Assembly (NCBI GenBank): GCA_017116025.1
Contig: JAFITR010000020.1
Coordinates: forward strand, 1-15,652
From: Simkania negevensis
GTDB taxonomy: Bacteria; Chlamydiota; Chlamydiia; Chlamydiales; JAFITR01
DNA: 15,652 nt
Direction: 5' to 3'
Each line of letters starts with the position of its first letter. The first letter of the stretch is position 1. The notes under the pieces are model-generated. The model was given only the letters and a program-made list of their open reading frames with translations. It searched no databases and was not told where the DNA came from. Made by a program: the position numbers and the translations under genes. This document shows positions 1 to 8,389 of this stretch, piece by piece.

Positions 1-22
1 AATTTTCCCCGTAACTATATGG

Positions 23-51
23 TTTTTTTTGACAAAACTGCCAAACTCGAG
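23..51 (+). repeat. Left copy of a 29-bp inverted repeat found at both window edges
   Basis: This 29-nt stretch starts with eight T, then GACAAAACTGCCAAACTCGAG. Its reverse complement occurs at 15549-15577 with a single mismatch (C versus T). A second shared block lies next to it: GGGGC-(A)7-CA at 61-74 matches the reverse complement of 15578-15593 apart from two bases in the A run. The order and spacing of the two blocks differ between the edges, so these look like pieces of a dispersed repeat rather than simple transposon ends. There is no transposase near it. It lies downstream of the wzz stop codon, in a non-coding stretch. Confidence 0.75.
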
Positions 52-52
52 T

Positions 53-65
53 GCCCCTCTGGGGC
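53..65 (-). terminator. Small GC hairpin after the wza-wzz operon
   Basis: GCCCC-TCT-GGGGC forms a five-pair all-GC stem 14 nt beyond the stop codon of the wzz-like gene. On the minus-strand transcript the U run comes before the stem (opposite the A run at 66-72) and no U tract follows, so it is not a canonical intrinsic terminator. It may act as a 3' end stabiliser or belong to the edge repeat. Confidence 0.3.
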
Positions 66-78
66 AAAAAAACATTTA

Positions 79-3000
79 CTAAGAGCCGTTAAAAAATAGG
101 AACGAGGTTCTAGACGTTTTTTCTTGGGCCATATAGACGTCGAGCTCGTGAAGCCACTCGTTTTCTATTGTTACTACGGCAGCGTTGCTTAAGCTAAGTA
201 AGAAGAGAGCTTCCGCACTTGTCGGTGCTGCTGAACAAGCAAGGAAAACCCAGTCATACTTGTCTGCAACAGAAGTAAGGAAGGCATCAAAACGCGGAGA
301 GTGAAAGAGTTCCGCGTAGTAAGGAGAAGACCCCCCGGAAAGGATCTCGTCATGCCCCTCTTTTTTGTCGATAGCAGGCTGATCAACCTTGCCTTCTAGA
401 TAAAGTAAAAACCCTTTGCCACTCTCATCCAATCCATGCTGTTTGCCGTTTTGTGTATGAACAATCAAGACACGTTTGCCTGCCTTAGATAACAGCTGTG
501 CTAAAGCACGTTGGTATTGAGGGCCTTGTCCAAGGACGAGAAGAAGGAGCTGAGCTAGCTCCGGCTTAGCAACAGGGCGGTCAACAAGGAATGCGGCCAA
601 TTTGCGCAACGTCGCCAAATCTTTAGAGGGCAATGCCGTCAGATCTACCTCATTACTTGCACGCGAGACAGCACCAGCAATATGGCAACCCTTGATGGCG
701 AGGTTTCCTTGCGAAGCAGGCACACCTTTCAGAACAGAACGAGCGAAGAAGAGGCCGACGCCGAAAAAAAAGCCCAAGCAAGCACCTGCCAAGGTGAACA
801 ACTTCAGCCCTGGCTGCATAGGCAACAGGGGAAGTAGAGCGAAATCAATAGGATGAGATTCTATTCGCTGTAGGTTGATCGACATATTTTTCGTCTCCAC
901 AGCTTTAGCCACTTCGTCAAACATTTTCACATAAATCTGAAGCCAAAACTTCAGCTGCTGCTCTGCTTTCCATTTCTCCGGCAGGGAGAGTGTCGATTCA
1001 TTCAGACTAACTAACTGTGTTTTAATACGATTTTCCGAGGAAAGCAGTTGATATTCTTTTACATCAAGACGGTCAGCCATTTGCTTATGCAACACAGCTA
1101 TCTCTTGATGGAGCAGCTCCAAAACAACCTGTTGCAGCAGTTGCACCTTCTTTTTCGCCTGCTGCTCGCGCAACTGGTTAACCTCTAACAGCTGACTCAA
1201 ATGGATGAAGAGGAATTTCTTCTCCACATCAAGCTCTTCACGTAAACGCTCTTCTTCTTTCTTCGAACGCACCTTCTCGTTGTGAATTCTTAACACCAAG
1301 TCACTAGCACGCGTAGCCAAGGACTGACTGACCGAGTCTTGTAACACGCCTGTTAAAGAGCTCACCTCAAAATCAGGCCTTTGCATCTGTCCTAAAATCA
1401 ATTGGATCGCTTTTGCTTCTAACTGATAGCTATCGATTTGTTTTTGGTAACCAGCGAAAAGCGTGTCCGCTGTAACAAGGTCGATACCGTGAAACTCCGT
1501 TTCACCAAAAGAGAATGCAACAAGATTATCCTCAATCATATTTTTTCTTATCTCAAAGATGCGACTAAGCTGCTGTAGATATCTTTGATAGCTGCCTTCT
1601 ACGTCAGCAGAATTTTCCAATGTCCTTCTTTGAAAAGATTCCAACCAAGAAACGGTAGCAGGATCGAGCAACTGAGTCTTTAATTCTTGATCAGCAATGG
1701 ATGTTCCATCTACCAAAGCCTGTTGCAGTTTTTCCAGGTAAGCAATCGATCCCTTTACCTTCTTTAACTCCTCTTGTTTTTTAGCAATTAACTGCTCACG
1801 CTGCTCCACCCCTTCATTTTTTTGGGCAAGGGCCAGTTTCAGGGAATCTGCCCTGGTAGTTAACTGATAAATTCTGGATTGTGTTTCATCCAACCTCTGC
1901 TCTGAAAAGCCATAGCCACCCTTCTTTTTCCTCATCGCATCAATCCCACCCAGCTCCATCACAATCTTGGCGAGCTCTTCACGATATTTCGCCTGCGCCC
2001 GGGTAAGATACTCAATCTCCTGGTCAACTTCCATAAAGCCACCTTCCCCCAGGTGGGCATGAAATTCGCGAACGTAATCTTCCATGACATGGTCTAAGCT
2101 ACTTCCCAACTCTTTCTGACGCTTAACAAGATAATGCAGCTGTTCCTTACTGTACTCCTCGCTCTCTTTATATAGGTGGCCTTGAAAGGCTTTCATCAAT
2201 CCATTGACAAAAGCCACTGCCTCATGACGATCGCTGCTGCGGAAAGCAATCTCAACAACAGCCTTGTCATCGGTGAAAGAAGTGGTGACAATCTCTTTTT
2301 CCAATCTATTCGCAACGAGATGAGGAGGGAAAATGAACAAGTTGTACCTTGTCCCTAACGCAGGAACCTCTCCGCCTTGTGTAGCAGCAATAGCAAAAGA
2401 GTAGCCATCGCCCGTGACAGGCTTGCCCAGCGTTCCCTGCAGTTGAATCTTTTCTTTTTCATTCGATGCAGAAAAATTGCCTGCAGCGGCAAATTTGATT
2501 TGCAAGGAGAGTGGCTCTTCTCGATCGTATTTAGCAAACAAAACCGTCAAAGGTTTTTTGCTGTCAGGGAATAACAGCTGCTGACTCTCTTTCCAGTAGG
2601 CCCATTCTAACTGAATGTTTTTAACAACACGTAGCCAAAGGCTCTCACCCGTTGCTGCAGGCTCTAACGAAACGTGAAGGTTCTGCTGTTCGATCAAAGG
2701 GACAAGAAGACGGCGGGAATGGAGCATCGTTGCTAAGCTGTCATAAGAGGTATTGTTCTCAGTGGTCTCGGGGAAAAAACCTTTCAACACCGAGCCCAGA
2801 CCAGACTCTTGTTTGGTTTCTTTGAATGTTGCCTTGGCTTCATATTCGATCGGACGAGTCAGAGCATAGAGAGCACCCAACCCTGCGCATACCACCACGA
2901 TCAGTGTGACAAGCCGTTTGTGTTTTTTACATAAGGAAAAGATATCCGATAGGGAGAACACAACACCAGAGCTGTCGCGCTGGCTAGGGTCTTCTTTCAT
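79..3000 (-). CDS. Large Wzz/GNVR polysaccharide chain-length protein fused to a degenerate BY-kinase-like domain
   Basis: A 973-residue inner-membrane protein of the polysaccharide co-polymerase family, which controls polymer length and works with a Wza channel. Visible order: cytoplasmic N-terminus, first membrane segment about 30-47, a long periplasmic region rich in coiled-coil heptads (roughly 280-680), the proline-spaced motif before the second membrane segment (LLPLLPMQPG, then 732-752), and a cytoplasmic C-terminal domain of about 220 residues. That domain has the layout of a CpsD/Wzc tyrosine kinase, but the Walker A position reads GQGPQYQRA (about 824-832) with no GK[S/T]; the A' strand reads KRVLIVHTQ without Asp; the Walker B strand reads YDWVFLACSAAP without the usual second Asp. 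There is no terminal Tyr cluster. I infer a catalytically dead domain. The ATG at 3000 is preferred over TTG at 3003 because GGGAGGG sits 5 nt before it. It overlaps the upstream wza stop as TGATG. Confidence 0.85.
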   Translation of the reverse strand: MKEDPSQRDSSGVVFSLSDIFSLCKKHKRLVTLIVVVCAGLGALYALTRPIEYEAKATFKETKQESGLGSVLKGFFPETTENNTSYDSLATMLHSRRLLVPLIEQQNLHVSLEPAATGESLWLRVVKNIQLEWAYWKESQQLLFPDSKKPLTVLFAKYDREEPLSLQIKFAAAGNFSASNEKEKIQLQGTLGKPVTGDGYSFAIAATQGGEVPALGTRYNLFIFPPHLVANRLEKEIVTTSFTDDKAVVEIAFRSSDRHEAVAFVNGLMKAFQGHLYKESEEYSKEQLHYLVKRQKELGSSLDHVMEDYVREFHAHLGEGGFMEVDQEIEYLTRAQAKYREELAKIVMELGGIDAMRKKKGGYGFSEQRLDETQSRIYQLTTRADSLKLALAQKNEGVEQREQLIAKKQEELKKVKGSIAYLEKLQQALVDGTSIADQELKTQLLDPATVSWLESFQRRTLENSADVEGSYQRYLQQLSRIFEIRKNMIEDNLVAFSFGETEFHGIDLVTADTLFAGYQKQIDSYQLEAKAIQLILGQMQRPDFEVSSLTGVLQDSVSQSLATRASDLVLRIHNEKVRSKKEEERLREELDVEKKFLFIHLSQLLEVNQLREQQAKKKVQLLQQVVLELLHQEIAVLHKQMADRLDVKEYQLLSSENRIKTQLVSLNESTLSLPEKWKAEQQLKFWLQIYVKMFDEVAKAVETKNMSINLQRIESHPIDFALLPLLPMQPGLKLFTLAGACLGFFFGVGLFFARSVLKGVPASQGNLAIKGCHIAGAVSRASNEVDLTALPSKDLATLRKLAAFLVDRPVAKPELAQLLLLVLGQGPQYQRALAQLLSKAGKRVLIVHTQNGKQHGLDESGKGFLLYLEGKVDQPAIDKKEGHDEILSGGSSPYYAELFHSPRFDAFLTSVADKYDWVFLACSAAPTSAEALFLLSLSNAAVVTIENEWLHELDVYMAQEKTSRTSFLFFNGS

Positions 3001-4064
3001 CAACGCCCTCCCAGAGTGTTGTATGTAGCTTTTAACGCCACTACACCTCCAAAGCTAGGCAGAAGCTGATCGATAAAACGATTCCACTCTGTGATCGGTT
3101 TTGATGTGACGTAAACCGTATCGCCAGTCATCACAAGAAGGCTATGATTAGGTATATTTACAATCTCATCCCAGTTCAAAGTGTAGATCTTTGGATTAGC
3201 AATATTGCCACGTATGACTTGTATTCTACGTTTATTGCCCGTAAAGAGGATCCCTCCTGCTTGTACAATAGCATCCCTCAAAGAGAGATAACCACGAGGA
3301 GCGGCAACGATACGGGGCGAGCCGACCTCGCCCATCAGCATAACGTGGGCGGCATCCGCAGCAGCAATAAAGACCTTGTCACCCCCATGCATCACGACAT
3401 TTTGGCCCATATCGCCCTCATGGAGCAGCTTACGCATATCAACAGGGAGGAGAGTTCCATCCCTCACCAGATAGCTTTTAAACAAATTTGCATCGTTAGG
3501 GATCTTGACTTTGGCAAGGAGGTCAAAAAGACGCAGCTTGCCGTCGACAGGGATGTCCGACCTGCTAACCATCCCAGCCAACTCAACCTTTTTCATCAGC
3601 CTTGCTTTGTACACCATGTAAATTTGCACGTCGGGTATCTCCTGACGGTACTTCTCCTCTACTTTTCTGCGTGCTTCTTCTAAGGGTAACCCAGCCACCT
3701 CAACAGGGCCAAGATCAGGAAGCTCAATTTTGCCATCGACAACCTGGTAGCCAATGTCACTGCTGATCAGACCAACCTCTTCCATCAAATCTTTTCTGCT
3801 CGGATGGTAAAGGACGATCAACAAGATATCATCGTTGGCGACGACATCGATGTACTCCTCTAATGTCTTCGGATCCAGCTTGGCAGGCAAATTTCCTTCC
3901 ATTTCTAGAATGGAAAACTTCCCCTGTCGAATTTTATAAGAATCAAGCACAAAATCTTCCGTGCTACTGCTCTGATATGGGACAGTTTTGTACGTCCTAC
4001 TGCAAGAAACAGTGCAAACAGCGATAAACAGCGACAGGACAAGCAGAGGGGGGAAAAAACGCAT
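3000..4064 (-). CDS. wza: Wza-like outer-membrane polysaccharide export lipoprotein
   Basis: A 354-residue protein. The N-terminus is a lipoprotein-type signal peptide ending in CTVS-C (Cys21 would be lipidated; Thr at -3 is not the commonest lipobox residue). A Poly_export domain follows (about 76-155: a DDILLIVLYHP stretch, then DGKIELPDLGPVEVAGLPLEEA), then two SLBB-like beta-grasp domains (about 157-235 and 240-318; GDKVFIA and GDTVYVT end them), and a C-terminal helix about 323-343 (ITEWNRFIDQLLPSF) in the place where Wza forms its outer-membrane helical barrel. It should form the outer-membrane channel for a capsule or exopolysaccharide. GGAG lies 8 nt before the ATG. The stop overlaps the wzz-like start, giving translational coupling. 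No glycosyltransferase or flippase genes are in the window, so the polymer is unknown. Confidence 0.88.
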   Translation of the reverse strand: MRFFPPLLVLSLFIAVCTVSCSRTYKTVPYQSSSTEDFVLDSYKIRQGKFSILEMEGNLPAKLDPKTLEEYIDVVANDDILLIVLYHPSRKDLMEEVGLISSDIGYQVVDGKIELPDLGPVEVAGLPLEEARRKVEEKYRQEIPDVQIYMVYKARLMKKVELAGMVSRSDIPVDGKLRLFDLLAKVKIPNDANLFKSYLVRDGTLLPVDMRKLLHEGDMGQNVVMHGGDKVFIAAADAAHVMLMGEVGSPRIVAAPRGYLSLRDAIVQAGGILFTGNKRRIQVIRGNIANPKIYTLNWDEIVNIPNHSLLVMTGDTVYVTSKPITEWNRFIDQLLPSFGGVVALKATYNTLGGR

Positions 4065-4145
4065 GGACCTTGCTCCAAACAGAGTATAAATAGGAACAGT
4101 TGTAAAAGATCACTCCTTTTCCTCTCCAGCACAAAATAATTCGTA

Positions 4146-5963
4146 TCAGATATGGAGAAGGAGGAGAGTGATGTCGTCGTGTTGTGGTACCGAGCCGGTA
4201 AAATATTCTACCTCTTCTGAGAGCGCTTGGATCTTTTTTTGGGCAGAATCCATAGGCTCCTTTTTGACAGCGGCAATGAGGCGCTGTACGGAGTACTGAG
4301 CTCCCTCGCTGTTAACTGCTTCCGTCACGCCATCCGTATAAAACAAGACCGCATCGCCTTTTTCCAACACAACTTCATGGATAGGCAGGTTTCCATAAGG
4401 AACAACACCCATGGCGATTCCTCCGCCCGCAAGTTCTAATACCGTGCCGTTTGCTTTACGTAAGATACCAGGGTTATGTCCGCAAGAGAGATAGGATAAG
4501 AGTCCTGTTTTCTTGTTGTAGACGCCTACCAATGCAGTAACAAACATCCCTGTATCGCCCGTATCTTGGCTAAATAGTTCATTCGCCTGGACCAACGCCT
4601 CATCAAGAGAGTATTTAGAAGCGAACAAACTTCTTAGCGTACTGCGCAATCCCAAGGAGTACAAACAAGCAGAGATGCCTTTACCAGAAGCGTCTGCCAC
4701 GGTAAGGACAATTTTTTCCTCTTCTTCACACACAAAGACGTCGTAGAAATCTCCTCCTACCTCTTTCGCAGGAGAGTAATAAGCAGCAAGATCAACACCC
4801 TCTATCTGCGGCATTTGCTGTGGCAGGATCGCTTGTTGGATGTCGCGACCAATCCGCAATTCCTGTTCAAAGGCTTCTTTTTGCACTCTTTGTGCTTCGG
4901 CCTCTTTCATGTTTTTTACAATTGCATCGACCATCTCGTTGCAGGCCAAACCGAGGGTATTGATCTCAAAGCCAAATAGATCGCGCAAGTATTTTACAGA
5001 AAGATTACCCTGCTTGATTTGCTCCATCGTAGTGCACAAGCGTCGGAAAGGACGAGAGAGCCGCCTTGTGATAAACAATGTCACAGCGATAGCGACGACA
5101 AGAACGACAGCAAAAGCAACAAGCTCCAATATCAGGATCTTTTTCTGTTTTTCAAAGACAGATGTAACATCGACATTGAAGAACAAAGAGACACCAAGGC
5201 GTACAACGGGGACTCTGACTCCAATCTGCTTTTTTCCCAACAGATCAAACTCCCAGATACCTTCGCCACCACTAACAAGACGCATCTTCAATGACGCGAT
5301 CTCTTCACCAATCAAACGTTCTTCACTACTTGCAACGATTTTATCTTGCTGATCGACCAAAGAAGCAGCTATGCCATATAACATGCGTTCTTCCTCTACA
5401 GCTAAAGAAACAAGCTGATCAGCAGATTTCTCTGCAACAAGGAGACCTCCAATTTTGCCCTCTCTTCCCTCTATAGCAAGCGCTACAATAGACTCCCACT
5501 CTTGCTGCACAGGATCATACCCAAGCTGTTCAAGCTTCCTAGCCTGAATAGCAGCATGGACAAAGTCCACCTCCGTATAGTCTTTTCCAAGCAAAGTTTC
5601 GTCCGAAGAAGCAACACAAATGAATTTGTTCCCCACCCTCTTTAAATAGAAGAGGGCGCTCAACCCTTCTTCTCTTGTCGTTTTTTTCATCTTGCGGTTC
5701 AGATTTTCGTCGAGCCCATTACCAACGCCATCAAAATCAAAGAAGTCCTCTATCACACCCAAGCTAGTGTAAATCGACCGACTCTGCTGCTCTACCACCA
5801 TAGCACGGCGCAACCCCATCTCTTGAAGATGGAAAAAAATCTCCTTCACTTCTCTGTCATAGTTGATTCGAAAGACAGTAACGAAGTAGATAACCAAAGG
5901 AAGAGCAAGAAAAATGACACATACAAGAAGTACGCGCTGAGCAATCGAACCTTGTCGACTCAT
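4146..5963 (-). CDS. rsbU: Membrane-bound RsbU/SpoIIE-type PP2C serine phosphatase with HAMP domain
   Basis: A 605-residue sensor phosphatase. TM1 about 11-31, a periplasmic sensor region about 32-273 (Cache-like in size), TM2 about 277-299, HAMP about 299-352, a short coiled linker, and a PPM/PP2C domain about 372-605. Metal-binding motifs are intact: GGDFYD (403-408), DASGKG (424-429), YTDGVTE (542-548) and HDD (595-597). The family dephosphorylates anti-anti-sigma proteins in partner-switching control; chlamydiae have a homologue of this layout (RsbU), whose periplasmic domain has been reported to bind a TCA-cycle metabolite. No anti-sigma or antagonist gene is adjacent. I chose ATG at 5963; an in-frame GTG at 5981 would add six residues but has no ribosome binding site. 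The gap to wza is 81 nt with no terminator visible, so read-through into the export genes is possible. Confidence 0.9.
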   Translation of the reverse strand: MSRQGSIAQRVLLVCVIFLALPLVIYFVTVFRINYDREVKEIFFHLQEMGLRRAMVVEQQSRSIYTSLGVIEDFFDFDGVGNGLDENLNRKMKKTTREEGLSALFYLKRVGNKFICVASSDETLLGKDYTEVDFVHAAIQARKLEQLGYDPVQQEWESIVALAIEGREGKIGGLLVAEKSADQLVSLAVEEERMLYGIAASLVDQQDKIVASSEERLIGEEIASLKMRLVSGGEGIWEFDLLGKKQIGVRVPVVRLGVSLFFNVDVTSVFEKQKKILILELVAFAVVLVVAIAVTLFITRRLSRPFRRLCTTMEQIKQGNLSVKYLRDLFGFEINTLGLACNEMVDAIVKNMKEAEAQRVQKEAFEQELRIGRDIQQAILPQQMPQIEGVDLAAYYSPAKEVGGDFYDVFVCEEEEKIVLTVADASGKGISACLYSLGLRSTLRSLFASKYSLDEALVQANELFSQDTGDTGMFVTALVGVYNKKTGLLSYLSCGHNPGILRKANGTVLELAGGGIAMGVVPYGNLPIHEVVLEKGDAVLFYTDGVTEAVNSEGAQYSVQRLIAAVKKEPMDSAQKKIQALSEEVEYFTGSVPQHDDITLLLLHI

Positions 5964-6050
5964 AAGATAAAAATCCGCCACGTTTTATTCACATCCATAG
6001 CCAATTTGTACCACCATGGTATAAAATTAGCAATTAGGAGAGGCTTGTAT

Positions 6051-6803
6051 ATGATTGAGAGTTTACAACATCCGCTTGTGAAACACCTTGTCAAATTGCG
6101 CAACAATCGCAGCTATCGCTACGAAAAGCAGAGCGTTGTCGTTACAGGAGACAAACTCATTGCAGATATTTGCCAACATCAACCGGCAAAAACGTTCCTC
6201 TACTCTGACAAAAGCTCTTATTCGTTGCACCCTATCACCGCTCAAACAAGCTATCGCGTTAGCGAAGCAGTCATCAAAAAAATTTCGGGGCAAAAAACAC
6301 CGCAAAGCACTGTCGCAGAGTTCTTTATGCCTGCCAAAACCTCTTTAAAAGGAAAAGTTCCTTTACTTGCTTGTGACAACATCCAAGACCCTGGCAACCT
6401 TGGGACTCTCTTGCGCACTGCTTTGGCATTCAATTTTCAGGGGGTTTTTCTTCTAAACAACTGCGTCGATCCTTTTAACGACAAAGCCTTGCGCAGCGCA
6501 CAAGGAGCTTCTTTCCTCCTTCCCCTAGCACGCGGAAGCTGGGCAGAGTTCGATAGGCTCGTAGCCGGTCAAGATATAGACATCTATGTTGCTGATCTCA
6601 AAGGCAAACAACTTGAAGAGGTCGAAAAGAAAAACAAGACGATTCTCATTATGAGCAACGAGGCATCAGGACCAACAGAGGAAGTCTTACAACGAGGATG
6701 TCAAGTAACGATCCCCATCTCTACACAAATCGATTCTCTCAATGTCGCTGTCGCCGGCGCCATCCTCATGTACGCCTTCAATTTAGGCTTGCGCGATGTC
6801 TAA
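6051..6803 (+). CDS. SpoU/TrmH-family RNA 2'-O-ribose methyltransferase
   Basis: A 250-residue SPOUT methyltransferase that would transfer a methyl group from S-adenosylmethionine to a ribose 2'-OH in rRNA or tRNA. The N-terminal ~95 residues look like the SpoU substrate-binding domain (starting IESLQHPLVKHLVKLR). The C-terminal knot domain shows all three motifs: DNIQDPGNLGTLLRTA (109-124), LIMSNEASGPTEE (199-211) and IPISTQIDSLNVAVAGAIL (221-239). The start at 6051 follows a strong ribosome binding site (TTAGGAGAGG, 6035-6044); the open frame continues upstream to 5823 but that part overlaps the divergent rsbU gene and is not family-like. Substrate (23S rRNA versus tRNA) cannot be told from sequence alone. 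Its last 26 bp overlap the 3' end of the convergent transporter gene. Confidence 0.92.
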   Translation: MIESLQHPLVKHLVKLRNNRSYRYEKQSVVVTGDKLIADICQHQPAKTFLYSDKSSYSLHPITAQTSYRVSEAVIKKISGQKTPQSTVAEFFMPAKTSLKGKVPLLACDNIQDPGNLGTLLRTALAFNFQGVFLLNNCVDPFNDKALRSAQGASFLLPLARGSWAEFDRLVAGQDIDIYVADLKGKQLEEVEKKNKTILIMSNEASGPTEEVLQRGCQVTIPISTQIDSLNVAVAGAILMYAFNLGLRDV

Positions 6804-8043
6804 CACGCATTAAACTACATCCAATTACTGCAGCAAGACCACTCAACATCAAATAGAAACTTGGCGAAGCAATGATTGTCGTATATCGAACCAACAGTAT
6901 TGCAATCAGTGGCGTCAATCCTCCAAAGATTGCAAAGCTGATATTGTAGGCAACAGCAACACCGCTATATCTCGACTCTGTCGCAAATTGCTCAACTAAA
7001 GCCGAGGAAAAAGCACCGGCAATTGCGGAACAAAAGATGGAAAAAACAAACATCGATACTCCTAACCAGAACAAAGAACCGATACCTAATAAGAGGAAGA
7101 GAGGGAAGCCAAATACGAACAAACCCAACGCACCAAAAAAGATGACAGGGCGCCGTCCTAAGCGATCCGACATCCACCCCGCTGGTACAATCAACAGAGC
7201 AAAGATGATGATATTGATCGTGTTTAACGTGTCGACATGCTTTTCAGGATAATTCAGATAGTTGATCAGATAAGTCGGCATAAAAATATACAACAATGTC
7301 ACCACACTAGCGACCAACCAAACAAGGAGAACAGAAGCGATTAAACCTTTGAAATGTTTGGTAAAGACGTTAAAAATAGGCATGCGATGCGCTTCGGCTT
7401 CTTGTTCAAACGTTTGAAAGATCACCGTCTCAGACAACTTCTTGCGCATGACAAAACTGATCATTCCCGCTAATCCCCCACACAAAAAAGGAATACGCCA
7501 ACCATAAGCAAGCATTTGTTCATGATCTAAACAATACTCTAACAGCAGCACAAAGATCGAACCGATCACCATTCCAGAGATCAAAGAAGCAAAGACAATT
7601 GCACAGGTCAAACCACGAATCTCCTTCTTAACGTATTCCCCAACAAAAGTCAGCGCACCAGGGATCTCTCCTCCTAAAGAGAGGCCCTGAATCAGTCGTA
7701 ATATTACCAGCATGATCACAGAGTAGATCCCTGCTGTGGAAAAGGTAGGCAATAGCCCGATCAAAAAAGTAGAGATCGCCATAAACATCACCGAAGCGGT
7801 AAAGACCTTTTTCCTCCCGTAGCGATCGCCAAAGTGCCCGAACAGAACGCCCCCAATAGGACGAACCAAATAGCCTAACGCAAACATTAATAGGACTCCT
7901 AACAAGGAAACGAAACGGTCACTGCTAGGGAAAAAAAGACTTTTCAGCTCAGAAGACAAAAAAAGGTAAATAGTAAAGTCATAAAATTCAATTGCTCCGC
8001 CCATAGAAGATAGAACAATGACTTTGGCAACACCTTTTCTCAT
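6778..8043 (-). CDS. MFS transporter, metabolite:H+ symporter (ProP/KgtP-like) family
   Basis: A 421-residue protein with about twelve hydrophobic segments. Family marks: MGGAIEFYDFTIY in the first segment (14-26), the loop 2-3 motif GHFGDRYGRKK (69-79), RLIQGLSLGGEIPGA in TM4, and a second copy of the loop motif, GWMSDRLGRRP, in the C-terminal half. These place it in the MHS group (proline/betaine, alpha-ketoglutarate, shikimate and citrate carriers). The substrate is not predictable; uptake of an osmolyte or host dicarboxylate is plausible. It lacks the C-terminal coiled coil of E. coli ProP, which argues against a true osmosensor. Start ATG 8043 has only a weak GGA 6 nt upstream, but a good promoter lies at 8089-8118. 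It converges on the methyltransferase gene with a 26-bp overlap. Confidence 0.9.
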   Translation of the reverse strand: MRKGVAKVIVLSSMGGAIEFYDFTIYLFLSSELKSLFFPSSDRFVSLLGVLLMFALGYLVRPIGGVLFGHFGDRYGRKKVFTASVMFMAISTFLIGLLPTFSTAGIYSVIMLVILRLIQGLSLGGEIPGALTFVGEYVKKEIRGLTCAIVFASLISGMVIGSIFVLLLEYCLDHEQMLAYGWRIPFLCGGLAGMISFVMRKKLSETVIFQTFEQEAEAHRMPIFNVFTKHFKGLIASVLLVWLVASVVTLLYIFMPTYLINYLNYPEKHVDTLNTINIIIFALLIVPAGWMSDRLGRRPVIFFGALGLFVFGFPLFLLLGIGSLFWLGVSMFVFSIFCSAIAGAFSSALVEQFATESRYSGVAVAYNISFAIFGGLTPLIAILLVRYTTIIASPSFYLMLSGLAAVIGCSLMRVRHRASLN

Positions 8044-8088
8044 ATTGATTCCATGTTGTGATTGTCTACGTCAAAACTTTCAGCGTAT

Positions 8089-8118
8089 CTTATATCGATT
8101 CCTTTTGATTTCTTTCAA
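8089..8118 (-). promoter_or_regulatory. Sigma70-type promoter for the MFS transporter
   Basis: On the minus strand TTGAAA (8118-8113) and TATAAG (8094-8089) are separated by 18 bp; each matches five of six consensus bases. The expected start of transcription near 8082 gives a leader of about 39 nt before the ATG. Confidence 0.55.
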
Positions 8119-8358
8119 GTACTTGGCGTTGTTGCAGAAGCAACGTAATCGGTCACGGGGTATAGACAAAGGTTTAAATAGCCACGGAAAGGGACAACAG
8201 AAGCGCTGTCCGTTTTTGTCGGTTTTGTAGTTTCGGTCTTCGATGTTGCTTGTTGAGAATCAACGGTGAAGAGCGTAACAATAAGAGCACAAAAAAGGAT
8301 GCCAATCTTTGTTGTCCCTGTTGTCTCTGTCGTCCCTGTTGTCCCTTTTTATCAGCAA
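8115..8358 (-). pseudogene. Possible decayed small exported protein
   Basis: On the minus strand one frame from about 8309 to the TGA at 8115-8117 reads KIGILFCALIVTLFTVDSQQA, a convincing signal-peptide core, followed by a Thr/Lys-rich stretch and about 25 more residues ending in ATTPST. That frame has no ATG, GTG or TTG start, and TGA-TAA closes it upstream. A neighbouring frame has a TTG at 8358 preceded by AAGG and reads LLIKRDNRDD..., which would supply a charged N-terminus; loss of one A near 8308-8310 would join the two. I infer either a frameshifted gene or coincidence. The 9-bp tandem repeat lies in its 5' part. No family recognised. Confidence 0.25.
8311..8346. repeat. Four tandem copies of a 9-bp unit
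   Basis: GTTGTCCCT, GTTGTCTCT, GTCGTCCCT and GTTGTCCCT follow each other directly. Copies one and four are identical; the middle ones have one change each. The unit is a multiple of three, so copy-number change would not shift a reading frame. It sits in the 346-bp gap between the transporter and sixA. Confidence 0.85.
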
Positions 8359-8389
8359 CTTACCTTATGTCGAATTCACGTATAGTTGA

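Noticed and set aside
26..51. Promoter from the TTGACA in the left edge repeat
   Set aside because: The TTGACA after a T run looks like a -35 box, but no -10-like sequence is found 16-18 bp further on in either copy of the repeat.
3001..3003. TTG start one codon before the wzz ATG
   Set aside because: The Shine-Dalgarno GGGAGGG is only 2 nt from the TTG but 5 nt from the ATG.
3144..3683. 179-codon open frame on the plus strand
   Set aside because: It lies wholly antisense to wza, has no family-like composition, and wza is secure.
4840..5352. 170-codon open frame on the plus strand
   Set aside because: Antisense shadow of rsbU, Ser/Arg/Thr-rich and without a ribosome binding site.
5964..5981. 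GTG start for rsbU at 5981
   Set aside because: No ribosome binding site; the ATG at 5963 leads directly into the expected N-terminal membrane segment.
5823..6050. N-terminal extension of the SpoU methyltransferase by 76 residues
   Set aside because: It overlaps the divergent rsbU start region, is not family-like, and the ATG at 6051 has a strong ribosome binding site.
8311..8346. CRISPR-like repeat
   Set aside because: The units are 9 bp and directly adjacent with no spacers, so it is a simple tandem repeat.
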